Positions 52,326-64,000 of a DNA stretch of 64,000 bases are shown piece after piece. Position numbers and translations under genes: made by a program. The first letter of the stretch is position 1. Every line of letters starts with the position of its first letter. The stretch is from Dendrocalamus latiflorus (lineage: Eukaryota; Streptophyta; Magnoliopsida; Poales; Poaceae). Where the stretch lies: positions 8,215,948 to 8,279,947 of the forward strand of contig CM029654.1 of assembly GCA_017311315.1 (NCBI GenBank), written 5' to 3'. The notes beneath the pieces are model-generated. The model ran no database searches and was not told the DNA's origin. It saw only the letters and a program-made list of their open reading frames with translations.

Positions 52326-52821
52326 GAGTGGATGTTGGGCCTCATAGTACTCAGGACTCAAAAGTGTTTGTTTCTTTCGGTTCTTTGTTTAATTTCCACC
52401 GGAGCGGAGCATGCATGGATCGAATTCTTGTGCAATGTCAACTGTTGCAGCTCCCAGTCCTGTGCTTGTTGCCTTTGGGGCTTTCCTGCCTGGGTCCATT
52501 ATTAATGATTAGTGCTAGCTAGTACAAGCTTTAGTTTGCTAAAGCATGTGAACGTTTAGTAATGCAACACTAATCATGTAGTACTGTTTGACTTTTATAA
52601 CAGTCTTCTTGGAACATGTACTATACTAAAAGGAGAAACTTTGTTTTACAGTGCAAATATATGTGACGAAACTCAATACTCCGTCCCACTATGCAATAAT
52701 ATGACGTGTAGAGATGCCATGAAAGTACATATATATATGATACTCGTACGTACTGTCCTACATGCACGCCAGTGCACCAAATGAACCATTGAATCGAAGT
52801 TCTTCACACATGCTGTTAAGC

Positions 52822-53117
52822 TTTGGTAAGAATAAAGTTCATTACCGGTCCTTAAATTTTTTATGCTGTGTCATTTCAGTCCATAAACTTTTAAAATATG
52901 TCATCCCGGTCCTTAAACTTTCAAAGTGTGGCAATTTCTTTTGAAAGTCTATGGACCGAGATGACACAATATAAAAAGTTCACTGCTACAACTACATAGG
53001 ATATTGCCACACTTTGAAAGTTTAAGGACCGGGATGACATACTTTAAAAGTTTATAGACCGAGATGACACAACATAAAAAGTTTAAGGACCGGTAATGGA
53101 CTTTACTCCTTTGGTAA
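52822..53117. mobile_element. Mutator-type MITE with about 103-bp inverted arms and 9-bp target duplication
   Basis: Element 52831-53108 (278 bp) is flanked by perfect CTTTGGTAA copies at 52822-52830 and 53109-53117. Ends are GAATAAAGTTCATTACCGGT and the complement of ACCGGTAATGGACTTTACTC. Each arm contains the phrase GGTCCTTAAACTT(T) repeated. The arms pair along almost the whole element, so an RNA copy forms a hairpin. Nine-base duplications are characteristic of Mutator-like elements. Confidence 0.85.
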
Positions 53118-55314
53118 CATAAGAAGTGACAAAGAGACCATTTTGATTGGCTGCACGGAGAAGCTGCAAACTCAAGTAGTATGATGTGCATGCATGCTCT
53201 CGCTAGCTGATCAGTTATTTACAAACATACGGATCCCGTGGCTTTTATGTACGCACGTATGTGGTGTCAAGCAACCCATCAAAGCCCCTCGCAAAACTAC
53301 TGCGATTAGAATGGTACACAACTTGTTAAGTGTCAATGACGTCAGAGCTTGGGACAACCATTCGGTCCTGTTCTTTTTCTCTTTGGTTTCTGTTTTTTTT
53401 TCTCTCAAAATCAAAAGGCTAAATATTGAAATAGAATGGTCTTTTAAAGTGAATTTTCTAAATAGCTTCCGAACTCAAAACCGTATGCGCCACTCACATC
53501 AACGTCTCCACTATCCGCTACCATATCGAAAAGCGCGGACAAAAACATCAGCCATGGTCTAAAAAACACCCTTCAACTAGTTACAACATATCATAAATAA
53601 ACCAGGTTGTCACACAACGACATATTGTGTGGGCGCATGTGAGCCTCTTCTTTTCGATTTCAGTTTTTAGCTTTTCTACAGTAAAATACTTTTCTACATT
53701 AACCAACTTTCAAACAGAGTGTCATTTTAAGGTGAGGTCTACAAATTTATTGTAGTAGATACTGTAACGACTTCAACTATATCGTCCAAAACCGCGTGAA
53801 AGTTTCTTTTACTCTGTACTTTCTCTCATGACTTCTTTATTAGCTGTTACTATTTATCAACTAAAGCTAAAAACCACCGACCATAGTAAAAAAATAGGCA
53901 TTAGTCTTGTTTTGCAGGTATCCAACTGTCTCTGAACTTTTCTTTGAGATGTGTGTTTGATCTGCAAGGAGTGAGGGGATCGACGACTTACGATAGATAG
54001 CGATGTGGTGTACGTTACTGCTGTCAATCACGATCTATCTGGACGGACTAAAGCCGCCAGGAAAGAACGGACAGTAAGTCGTTGGAAAGGACTTTTCTGA
54101 TGGCTATCAATCAGGCTCAGGAGAATGCCTCAGGTTTTTAAGGAAGGAAAAGGTGCTTGCTTCTTGCTAGAACTTTCTGAGCTAGGTATAGTGTCCAACT
54201 GTCCAAGGCCCTGGTGTTGATGTGAATATCTATCTTAAAGACTATCAGTTTTAAAACATCGCTAAACATAGCAAACAAGCTTAACGTGTCATCAGACGAA
54301 CCTAAAATCCTTAGAAAGTATGCGGTCCACGTTTTGGAACACATAATCAACAACTAATAAATGATTCGCTAGATGGCCGCATCAAAGGAAAGGCATTCCC
54401 CAACAATCCGGCTCTACCTCAAATCCGTGGAGATCATCATAAGCAATGAACCATCCAGGATGCACATTGCTTCAGCCGGTTGTCAGGGAAAAACAACCGT
54501 TCAGCACTATTGTACGCACCACTTTCAGGCACATATTCGCTGACGGTCCTCTCAGAGATTGATCGTTACACATTTCTGTATGACATCTCAAATTGAAGTC
54601 TGAGCTAACACTAAGATTGCTGAAATTAACCATGTAATTAACGAAGAAATTACATGCCATTTCAATCTTCAAAGTGTACACCAACACAATCGAAGCAAAA
54701 GGATAATTAAGTAAAGATAATGCAATTACAAATAACATTTCTCAAGATTGCATCGCTAAACTGATACATTACAAATCATACAATTTGTGAACACGCCATT
54801 TTCACTAATGTCATATAGTCCTGTCCATATATACAATTGAGCACAATATACACAATTACAACCAACCAAATACTTTGGAACGTTCAAATGTGGCACAAGC
54901 TGGAGTAACCAGCATTTATTAATTGCAAGAACCAATAACAAGAGAACAAAAAGGCCAAATAAAATAAATAAACGAAAGTCAAGTTGCCATCAGAACTCTC
55001 ATTAGGATAATTAAAATGGACGATTCACTTATCAAGATATCAGATCGTCCGGGGCCAATCAACACCTCCCGTAGCTGTAGGGTCTTATAATTTGGTGTTA
55101 GCAACAAACCTAAATCATTCCCGAATTCCTTTTTACCTTGCTATCCAACCCAGTAAAAATGATTTCACTAAAGTACAAGAGCCACCTGCAATGTGGCGGT
55201 AAAAATCCCCCAAGCACAGCTTACTTGACATAGGTGAAAGGGATAAGACCGAGCAAGAGACCATAGAGGGAGAGAAAGTCCAGCATTCACACCCTAGCCC
55301 CAGCCATCACCAGA
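53118..55314. other. AT-rich intergenic DNA with repeat copies and a weak coding-like segment
   Basis: 53445-53575 is the second copy of the dispersed repeat at 52205. 53650-53890 is a MITE-like copy related to 44440-44630 (shared GAGGTCTACAA(A/G)TTTATTGTAGTA). On the minus strand 54560-54440 reads SEYVPESGAYNSAERLFFPD in one frame, which looks coding-like, but a stop lies a few codons upstream and no splice site is convincing. No gene is called. Confidence 0.4.
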
Positions 55315-56700
55315 GCATACTACTACTATACTGGACGTCTCATCACAGACGGTTCATGTGGAGCTGTCTATGCTTTGATTATTACAGACAGTTCATGGAT
55401 AAAACCGTCTCTGAAACTATCACAGATGATTAGGTTTAAAAGCCGTCTGTGATATACGCATTATTACAGATGGTTTTTAACTAGATCCGTCTATGAAACT
55501 ATCACAGACAGTTCGTATAATAAACTGTCTCTGATATGTGCATTATCATAGATAATTCATATAACAACTATCTCTGATAATGACATGTCACCGATCCATG
55601 GCGTATCCCCCAAGATTTCGATCTCACCCATCCATTCTCTCCACATCGAATGGCAGGTACCAGTTCCTCCTACCGGCCTTTATTAATTACTCCACATCTA
55701 CCTTTCCACGGGCAGTCACGGGTGAGTTCATCTACTATATAGTTTCCTGCATCCTCTCCTCGACGACACCGACTACCACTGTGAGCTAGCGCCTCCGTTG
55801 TGACACCACGGTCGACTGCATAACACACTCTTGTCATAAGTGTTGTAAGAGTGTCTTATGTAGTCTCACCGTTGTGCCACAAAGGTGGTGCTACCACCGC
55901 CTCTCCATTGCCAGTGATATCCGACCGCCATCCAATGCCCTCCTCTCTCTTTCTTGATGGAAGGCATCAAGGACATCGCGTGCTGCATTCAGCTTGTTCC
56001 TCGACGATGCTAACTACCGCCGTGAACTAGTGCCTTCATTGTGACACCACGGTCAACTGCACAACACACTCTTGTTGTAAGTGTCGTAAGAGTGTCTTGT
56101 GTAGTCTCACCGTCGTGCCACAAAGGTGGCGCTACCGTCGCCTCTCCATTGCCCGTGACTTCCGGCCTCCATCCGATGCATCCAGCTTCTATTGTCTACT
56201 AGGATATCTGTTTCTTATATATTCTTCCCGTGTTAAAGAGTTGGATTCATTATCTTGTTATGTTGTAATGGTGGATTCTAATCTTAATGAAAATAGAATA
56301 TGATATTGTGTTTGTTACTGTATTTACTTGTTTTCAAAGGCCATAGGTATATAATGAACTATCACAGACGGTTTATGCTATAAACCATCTATGAAGGACT
56401 ATCATAGACAATTCTATATACCAACCATCTGTGATACTTGCCAATCACAAACGGTTGGTAACTAGAACCGCCTGTAATATGTGAGTATCATAAACGGTTT
56501 TTGGTTCGAGCCATTTGTAATAGTTTTCTTCACAAACGGTTCTAGTTACAAACCGTCTGTCTTGTTTTTATTACAGACGGCTCATAAACCATCTGTGATA
56601 ACCTTCGATTATCATTGACACATAATAACAGGCGATTCAAAAAATTGTTTGTGATGACAGTTCCGAACTGTCTGAGATGACCCTTGTTGCAGTAGTGGCA
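55315..56700. mobile_element. Non-autonomous CACTA element (1380 bp)
   Basis: Element 55318-56697 is flanked by GCA at 55315-55317 and 56698-56700 (3-bp duplication). The right end, complemented, reads CACTACTGCAACAAGGG; the left end reads TACTACTACTATAC, a one-base decay of CACTA. Both subterminal regions (55340-55580 and 56360-56690) are packed with direct and inverted copies of (T)CACAGACGGTT(C/T), the subterminal repeat layout of grass CACTA elements. No transposase is present. Confidence 0.85.
55783..56185 (+). repeat. Internal direct duplication in the CACTA element
   Basis: GTGACACCACGGTC...TAAGAGTGTCTT(A/G)TGTAGTCTCACCG...CCACAAAGGTGG...CGCCTCTCCATTGCC occurs at about 55798-55945 and 56039-56185, 241 bp apart and about 88-90% identical. 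Confidence 0.75.
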
Positions 56701-58876
<2,176 letters not shown>

Positions 58877-59219
58877 TCCACAAGGATCATGCGTCAGAAA
58901 TCAGACTGAATCATGGACCACATTGTTAAGTACCCAATCTGAACATAAATAATTATAAGCTGGTTAGTCTTAAATTAATTAGCCATACAGTACGTTGCCT
59001 TTCGTTTAGTGGGCATCACTGTACTACAGCTGCTAATATAAAACGTAACCTGCAGAGTGATTGAAAGGCCATGATGATGCAAGCTTGTCTTGACAATAAA
59101 CCTACTATAGTGACTAGTGAGATAAAGAGGGGACAGCAGGACCATAGCTTTAGCAGCTGGTCAAGTCCTGTTTCATCTGCGCAAAGCCCGTGTTCGAACA
59201 TGTTCATTTGTGTACTATA
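58877..59219. other. Intergenic, nothing recognised
   Basis: Short AT-rich stretch between the LTR-like end and the Helitron. The short minus-strand frame at 59016-59207 has no coding character. Confidence 0.5.
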
Positions 59220-59703
59220 CTAGCCTAATAGGCGCGGCGCCACGCCGCGCCAGCCACCGTGTGTACCGAAGTAAAAGAGGTGATAATCCGTGAGGAATTT
59301 GGGGAAAAAAATTAAAAAAATCGAGGGCATATGTGTATTTTCGAAAAAGTCAAAGGTCTTTTTCGTAAAAAACCGAGGGCCTGTACGTAATAAATGGGAA
59401 AGTCAAAGGGCTTTTTCGTAAAAAACCGAGGGTCTGTACGTAATAAATGAGGACCCGTACGTAATTTAGAAAACCGCGGGGCGCTATCCTGCAAAAAGTT
59501 GGGTGAAAAAAAACTGCCAGGGACTTTTTCGCGAGGAAAAAGGACCTATACGTAATTTTCGCAAAATCGGAGGAAAATGCCTCGGCCGGCCGTACGCAAA
59601 ACCCGGAGGCCACGCGCCGGCCGACCGAGGGCAGCGGGCGAGGCAGGGGGCGACGTGGCCCCTCTCGCTGGCCGGGAACCCCCCACCTTTAGTATTGGTA
59701 TGA
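59220..59703 (-). mobile_element. GC-rich non-autonomous Helitron (484 bp)
   Basis: On the minus strand it starts TCATACCAATACTAAAGG after an A and ends CTAG before a T. A perfect 9-bp GC hairpin (GGCGCGGCG-CCA-CGCCGCGCC, 59231-59251) lies seven bases from the CTAG. The interior repeats a phrase of about 60 bp (AAGTCAAAGG(T/G)CTTTTTCGTAAAAAACCG then GTACGTAATAAATG) with further partial copies to 59550. No coding sequence. Confidence 0.8.
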
Positions 59704-61345
59704 TATTGTGATGTTTTCGTGCGAATCATTTTCTAATATAAGTATATTTCTTGGTGTATTATGAAGTACTGCTGATGGATCTAGCTAGCCTCTATATATG
59801 AAAGAAAAACTGAAATGAAATGGCACTGACCGGAACTACATTCAGGGGTGCTGAACCCTAGAGTTAGGGAGAAAATACACCCAGTGGAGTCCGATCTAGG
59901 CTATACGTTCGTTTCCAGCTCAACTTTTACAAGCTGTGCAATTAGGAATTTTGAGTACAAATTTTCTTACTTTGTGCGGTCAAACTCAAAGTGTTAGATC
60001 AGGAATAAATGATTGTACGTACATTGTACGAAATCTACAAATTCCACCAGAAACGAACTCACGGGGATTGAACCACCCACATTCACCACCGCACGCAGAT
60101 GGAAGCATACATTAGATTCAGTAGTACAGCCCGCGCATGCACGAGCAATTGCGTGTCACTCATTCATCTGTGCAAAAATCAGTAGTGCGTCATTGACAAA
60201 GGGACTAAGCTTTGCTGAGGTCGACAACATCTCAACAATGCGTCAGTTTTTACCATGCATGCATGACTGAACAACACAGTACACTTGTCCTTGGAGCTAT
60301 GGAGCTACAGTACCCTGCACTTGAGCCCATTCGTTGTTTTTGATCTACTAGCTGGTTACGTACAATACTAATTATGAGATAAATTAGGGCACCATTTGAG
60401 ATACGTACCGCTCCATATGCATGCACAGTACGTAGGTGGAGCCCTATTTTTTGCTGTAGTCTCGTAAGGACTTTCTTGAATTGCACCTGTCTGTGGAGCC
60501 CTATTTTTTGCTGTAGGCTCGTAAGGATAGGGTAAGCAACGAATTGATTTGTCGTACGCATTGCATCACCCAGCACTGCGCTCTAGCTGCGGTAGGTCAG
60601 CATGTTAAAGGAGGATTCACATGAATAATACAGGTGCTATAACTCCTCCCGGGCCTTCTTCCCGTTGTAGATGCATGGTCCCGTCGTCCTACCGGCCGGG
60701 CATGCAGTGCAGTGACTCCCGGATGGCCATGTCCTTGGAACAGTCATGGCCTTATCAGCAGCAGCTGTACAGCGACATAGTGATCACCGAATCAGGATTC
60801 AAAAATCGGCCGAGATTTCCAGTAAAACCGGTTCTACGGACCCGGTTAAAGTTCAAATCGGCAAAAAAAAACAGATTTGCAATTTTTTTGCCAAATATAT
60901 ATATAAAAAAATCATAACCCCATTAAAGCACAAGCGGACGTGCGCGCTGGTGGTAACCTTGCCTTAGAAAGAGCATATCGTGGGTTCGCCTGCAAAACTG
61001 CCCTTTTTTGGTTTTAACTCCAAAAAATTTCAAATTCTGATGTGAAATTTTCGGTTAAAATTTGCCAATAATCAGTAAAATCGGTTCTATCGGTGACCCC
61101 GCAAAAAATAAAAACCGATTTTCAAAACCTTGGATCAAACAACATTTTCAAATTAGCTTATCGGTATTCAGTTTATTCACACAAACATTCATGCAAGGTC
61201 CGAAAGCCATCAGCTATAGCAAAAAAGAATGCACCCGACACCATCAAACTTCTTCTTGGGTGCGCAGAAGCTGAAAGTTCAAAAACTTCTAGAATAGATG
61301 TGTAACATGGGCAATTGTGTAGGACTTATCATTACCACATAAAGG
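59704..61345. other. Intergenic repetitive DNA
   Basis: 60437-60529 has a direct repeat. 60775-61140 has the look of an hAT-type MITE (right end complement AAGGTTTTGAAAATCGG, internal AAATCGG and ACCGGTTCTA/ATCGGTTCTA words), but no target duplication was found. No gene. Confidence 0.4.
60437..60529 (+). repeat. Direct repeat, two copies of a 37-bp unit
   Basis: GTGGAGCCCTATTTTTTGCT followed by GTAG(T/G)CTCGTAAGGA at 60437 and 60493, 56 bp apart, one mismatch. Confidence 0.9.
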
Positions 61346-64000
61346 GTCACCATATATGGTTCTAAACCGTCATCGCAGACGGTTTCTGAATCATCTAATT
61401 TATTACGTCTATGGTAATAGGCAATTATCATAGACGGTTTTTAAGCCGTTTGTGATAAGTCACATCACTAACGGTTCGTCTCAAGAACCGTATGCGAAAA
61501 CCAACTATCACAGACGATTGGTGCACAGAACCATCTGTGATAGTAGGCGTTCACAGATGGTTTATACAACAAAATTGTTTGTGATAGTTCACTCTATATA
61601 TAGAAATTTTCTATTTTTCAGCTAGCTTCAGGAAATGTTAGTCATGCCCCTTGAAAATAAACAAGCAGATCATAGATATTGCAGATCTTATAGCACACGA
61701 TAATTATTACACAGATCTCACAAATGAATTACAACTGAATGAGTTGTAATTGAATGAATTACAATTGAATCAAATATTTGAACATCTATTAATTGTTGTC
61801 ACTGGAGTTGAACTCTCCCTTTGGGTCAATGACGTCCGTCATCAAGAAGGTGGAGAGCCGTCCTTGAACATCGAAGAGTTTGTTAAGATCGAATGTACTT
61901 GAATTGATTGTCATGCCCTGTCACTAGGAGTAAAGTCGTAAAGTTGACAACAAAAAGTCACAACTCACAACTTGTTCTTGATTTAGATAAATGATGCCCA
62001 TATATATCATGGTAACACTAACTAGTCTTACACACCCCACAATTTAAACTAGATAGAGACAAAGTCAGATCACATATCACACTTTACAATTAAAACTCTA
62101 TCAGTTGGAGTAGTACTTGTGTTAAAATCCCCATCCAATGAGATCTTGTAGCTAAAATATGCCAAGACAAGAAGCTAATGGATAGTCGTGCAGAAGGTGA
62201 CGAAGTTTGCCTAAGACAGCAACCAAATCCAACATGTAGCATGATGAGGATAAAGAGATAGCAACCATGACCTAATTCATAGAACTTGACATACTGGAGT
62301 GTGTGATTTGCTTCATACCCTTTGAAGCCTAAGTGTACAGTGTTTTAATATTCCGCTTGTAGTTGTTGAGAAATACTAATATGAGCAACCTTACTAATTT
62401 CTAGAAGAATGTCTTCACAGTTGGTTCTTTTTCTCATCTTGGCATATATTATTTCTACAAGATCTCACTGGAAGAGTGTTTTAAAACAACTGCTGCTCCA
62501 ACTGCGTGACATAGGTTTAGCTGTCAAGTGTGATATGGGATCTGACTTAGTCTCTAGTTCATTTAAATTATGGAGTGTGCAATACTATGTTAGTGTTACC
62601 ATGTAATATGTGTGCATCATTCATCTAAATCAAGAACAAATAAGTTATTAGTTCTGGCTTTATGTTGTACTACCTCAGTGTCAAAAGAAGAGCCATTCTC
62701 TAATCTTGAAGGACCTCCATGATGATCATTTGTCTCCTAGGCATTTTCGATATGCCTCGGCCCTCTCTCTTAGTAGCTCCTTTGTTCTGGTCATCGGAGC
62801 ATACTACAATATGAGCATAACAAATTGAATCACACTAGTATACTTCTATACTTAGAATTGATTAATCGATCATGTTTACAAAACCTTGATCAGAGAGTGA
62901 TAATCATCTGGGATTATATTCAAGTGGATATTAGAAATGTCATAACTTCAATGACATACTTGACATAAAGAAAATCCTATTCATACTAATGTTTGAGGCA
63001 ATCCTATGATTCTAGTTTATGAATGGCAACAACATTCATGTAGCATTTCATTTTTTAAGTTGTATTCTCTATACATGTCAAATATTCTATTTTTACTTAC
63101 CCTCTATTAGCAATGGAATCCTAAATGAATTACCATATGTCAGTTTATTAAATTGGATCACTTATGAAAACGTAGCATGACACTTATGCACATATCAACC
63201 ATTCATACATGTCATGGCACTCACGTAAGTATGAAAATGCATTAGAAATCAATGTGGACATGCACATGATGCACACCTTGAGCTTGGCCGATTGGCAAAA
63301 GTGAAACTTGGGTTTCCTTGCTTTGCAATATTATTCCCAAGCAACTCTTCCAAACTGTAGCAATATTCTCAAGTGAGAAAGTGTAGTAGGAAAAGAGAAG
63401 GATGGCAAATGTATTACTATTGGCTGCAGGTCCTAAACGCATGTAGCAAGCTACACAGATTACCACGCGACAGGGAGCTGAGGAGGAGGCGATAGTGACT
63501 GGGAGCCGGGAGGAGGAGCCATGCGACGGGGAGCCGAGGAGGAGGCAGCATCACCGGAGGTGGAGAAGGGGGAGCTGAGAAGGCGCTCGAGTGTGTTGGA
63601 AAACCTAAGTATGCGTAGGTGTACAATGAGTTAGGTTTCCCCTGTATATATAGAAGAATATTATCACAGATAATTTTTAAAAATAAATATCTATGATATA
63701 TTGGATATCATAGATGGTTCTTATTAAGAACCATCTGTGAATTATCATAGATAGTTTTTGGTTGAAAGTGTCTGTGAATTATCACAGACGGTTTTTATTA
63801 AAAACTATCTGTGATAATTACAGAAGTCACATATGGTTTTTAATTCAAACCATCTGTGATAATTCATAAATGATCATTAACAAGAAATCGTCTATGATAA
63901 TTATATATCACAAATGGTTCTAGCCATTGCTAGTTACATAGACGGTCATGCTTATAAAATTATTTATGATAATTACAACATTAACGGATTCTAGGAACCG
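61346..64000. mobile_element. Second CACTA-type element, running off the window end
   Basis: 61360-61600 and 63655-64000 are dense with direct and inverted copies of (T)CACAGACGGTT-type words (GACGGTTTTTAAGCCG, CACAGACGATTGG, CATAGATGGTTCTTATTAAG), the CACTA subterminal signature. About 2 kb of AT-rich sequence without an intact ORF lies between them. The left terminus is near 61330-61350 but not certain, and the right terminus is beyond 64000. Minus-strand 63466-63626 is a short low-complexity Pro/Ser frame and is not called. Confidence 0.6.

Noticed and set aside
60775..61140. Complete hAT MITE
   Set aside because: Right-end motif is convincing but the left terminus and an 8-bp target duplication could not be found, so it is only mentioned as intergenic repeat.

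Overview
This is a stretch of plant nuclear DNA, almost certainly from a grass (Poaceae). The signs are GC-rich, alanine-rich first exons beside AT-rich intergenic DNA, GT-AG introns, and grass-type repeats: Tourist-like MITEs with TTA target duplications, CACTA elements with CACAGACGGTT subterminal repeats, Helitrons ending in CTAG, and Copia and Gypsy elements primed by tRNA-iMet. There are no bacterial operons, CRISPR arrays or recognisable rRNA or tRNA genes. The species cannot be fixed from the sequence.

Only four host genes are supported. (1) Positions 1-9311, + strand: the 3' part of an Aha1-type activator of Hsp90 ATPase, with an 8-bp near-duplication that shifts the frame in its first visible exon. 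(2) Positions 11090-13863, - strand: a complete five-exon gene for a plastid DnaJ-type zinc-finger protein with four CXXCXGXG motifs (PSA2-like). (3) Positions 14925-15292, + strand: a two-exon gene for an 89-residue protein I do not recognise. (4) Positions 42621-43463, - strand: an intronless C2H2 zinc-finger repressor of the GIS/ZFP5/ZFP8 type, with a QALGGH finger and a C-terminal LDLSL EAR motif. Genes 2 and 3 are divergent across about 1.06 kb of GC-rich DNA.

The rest is mostly mobile DNA, and much of it can be dated by nesting. Intron 1 of the Aha1 gene holds a 278-bp Helitron. Intron 2 (6.9 kb) holds a LINE-like insertion with an 18-bp target duplication, and inside that a 6186-bp Copia element. 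The Copia element has 99.5% identical LTRs, a perfect CAGCC duplication and an intact 1586-codon gag-pol frame. Its leader contains a complete, unrelated 320-bp LTR with its own PPT and PBS, so the element looks like a recombinant of two Copia families. From 23.1 to 36.9 kb lies an old Gypsy element whose 3' LTR is split by a 3.9-kb solo LTR. From 47 to 64 kb there are two adjoining Tourist-like MITEs, an internally deleted Copia element, a Mutator-type MITE, two CACTA elements (the second runs off the window) and a GC-rich Helitron. Several non-coding stretches carry GC-rich palindromic words repeated in AT-rich DNA (18.1-19.1, 21.5 and 37.8-39.9 kb).

The genes do not form a pathway. The zinc-finger gene is transcriptional, the PSA2-like protein is plastid-targeted and the Aha1 protein is a cytosolic co-chaperone. 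Their main link is that intron growth by transposons differs sharply from gene to gene.
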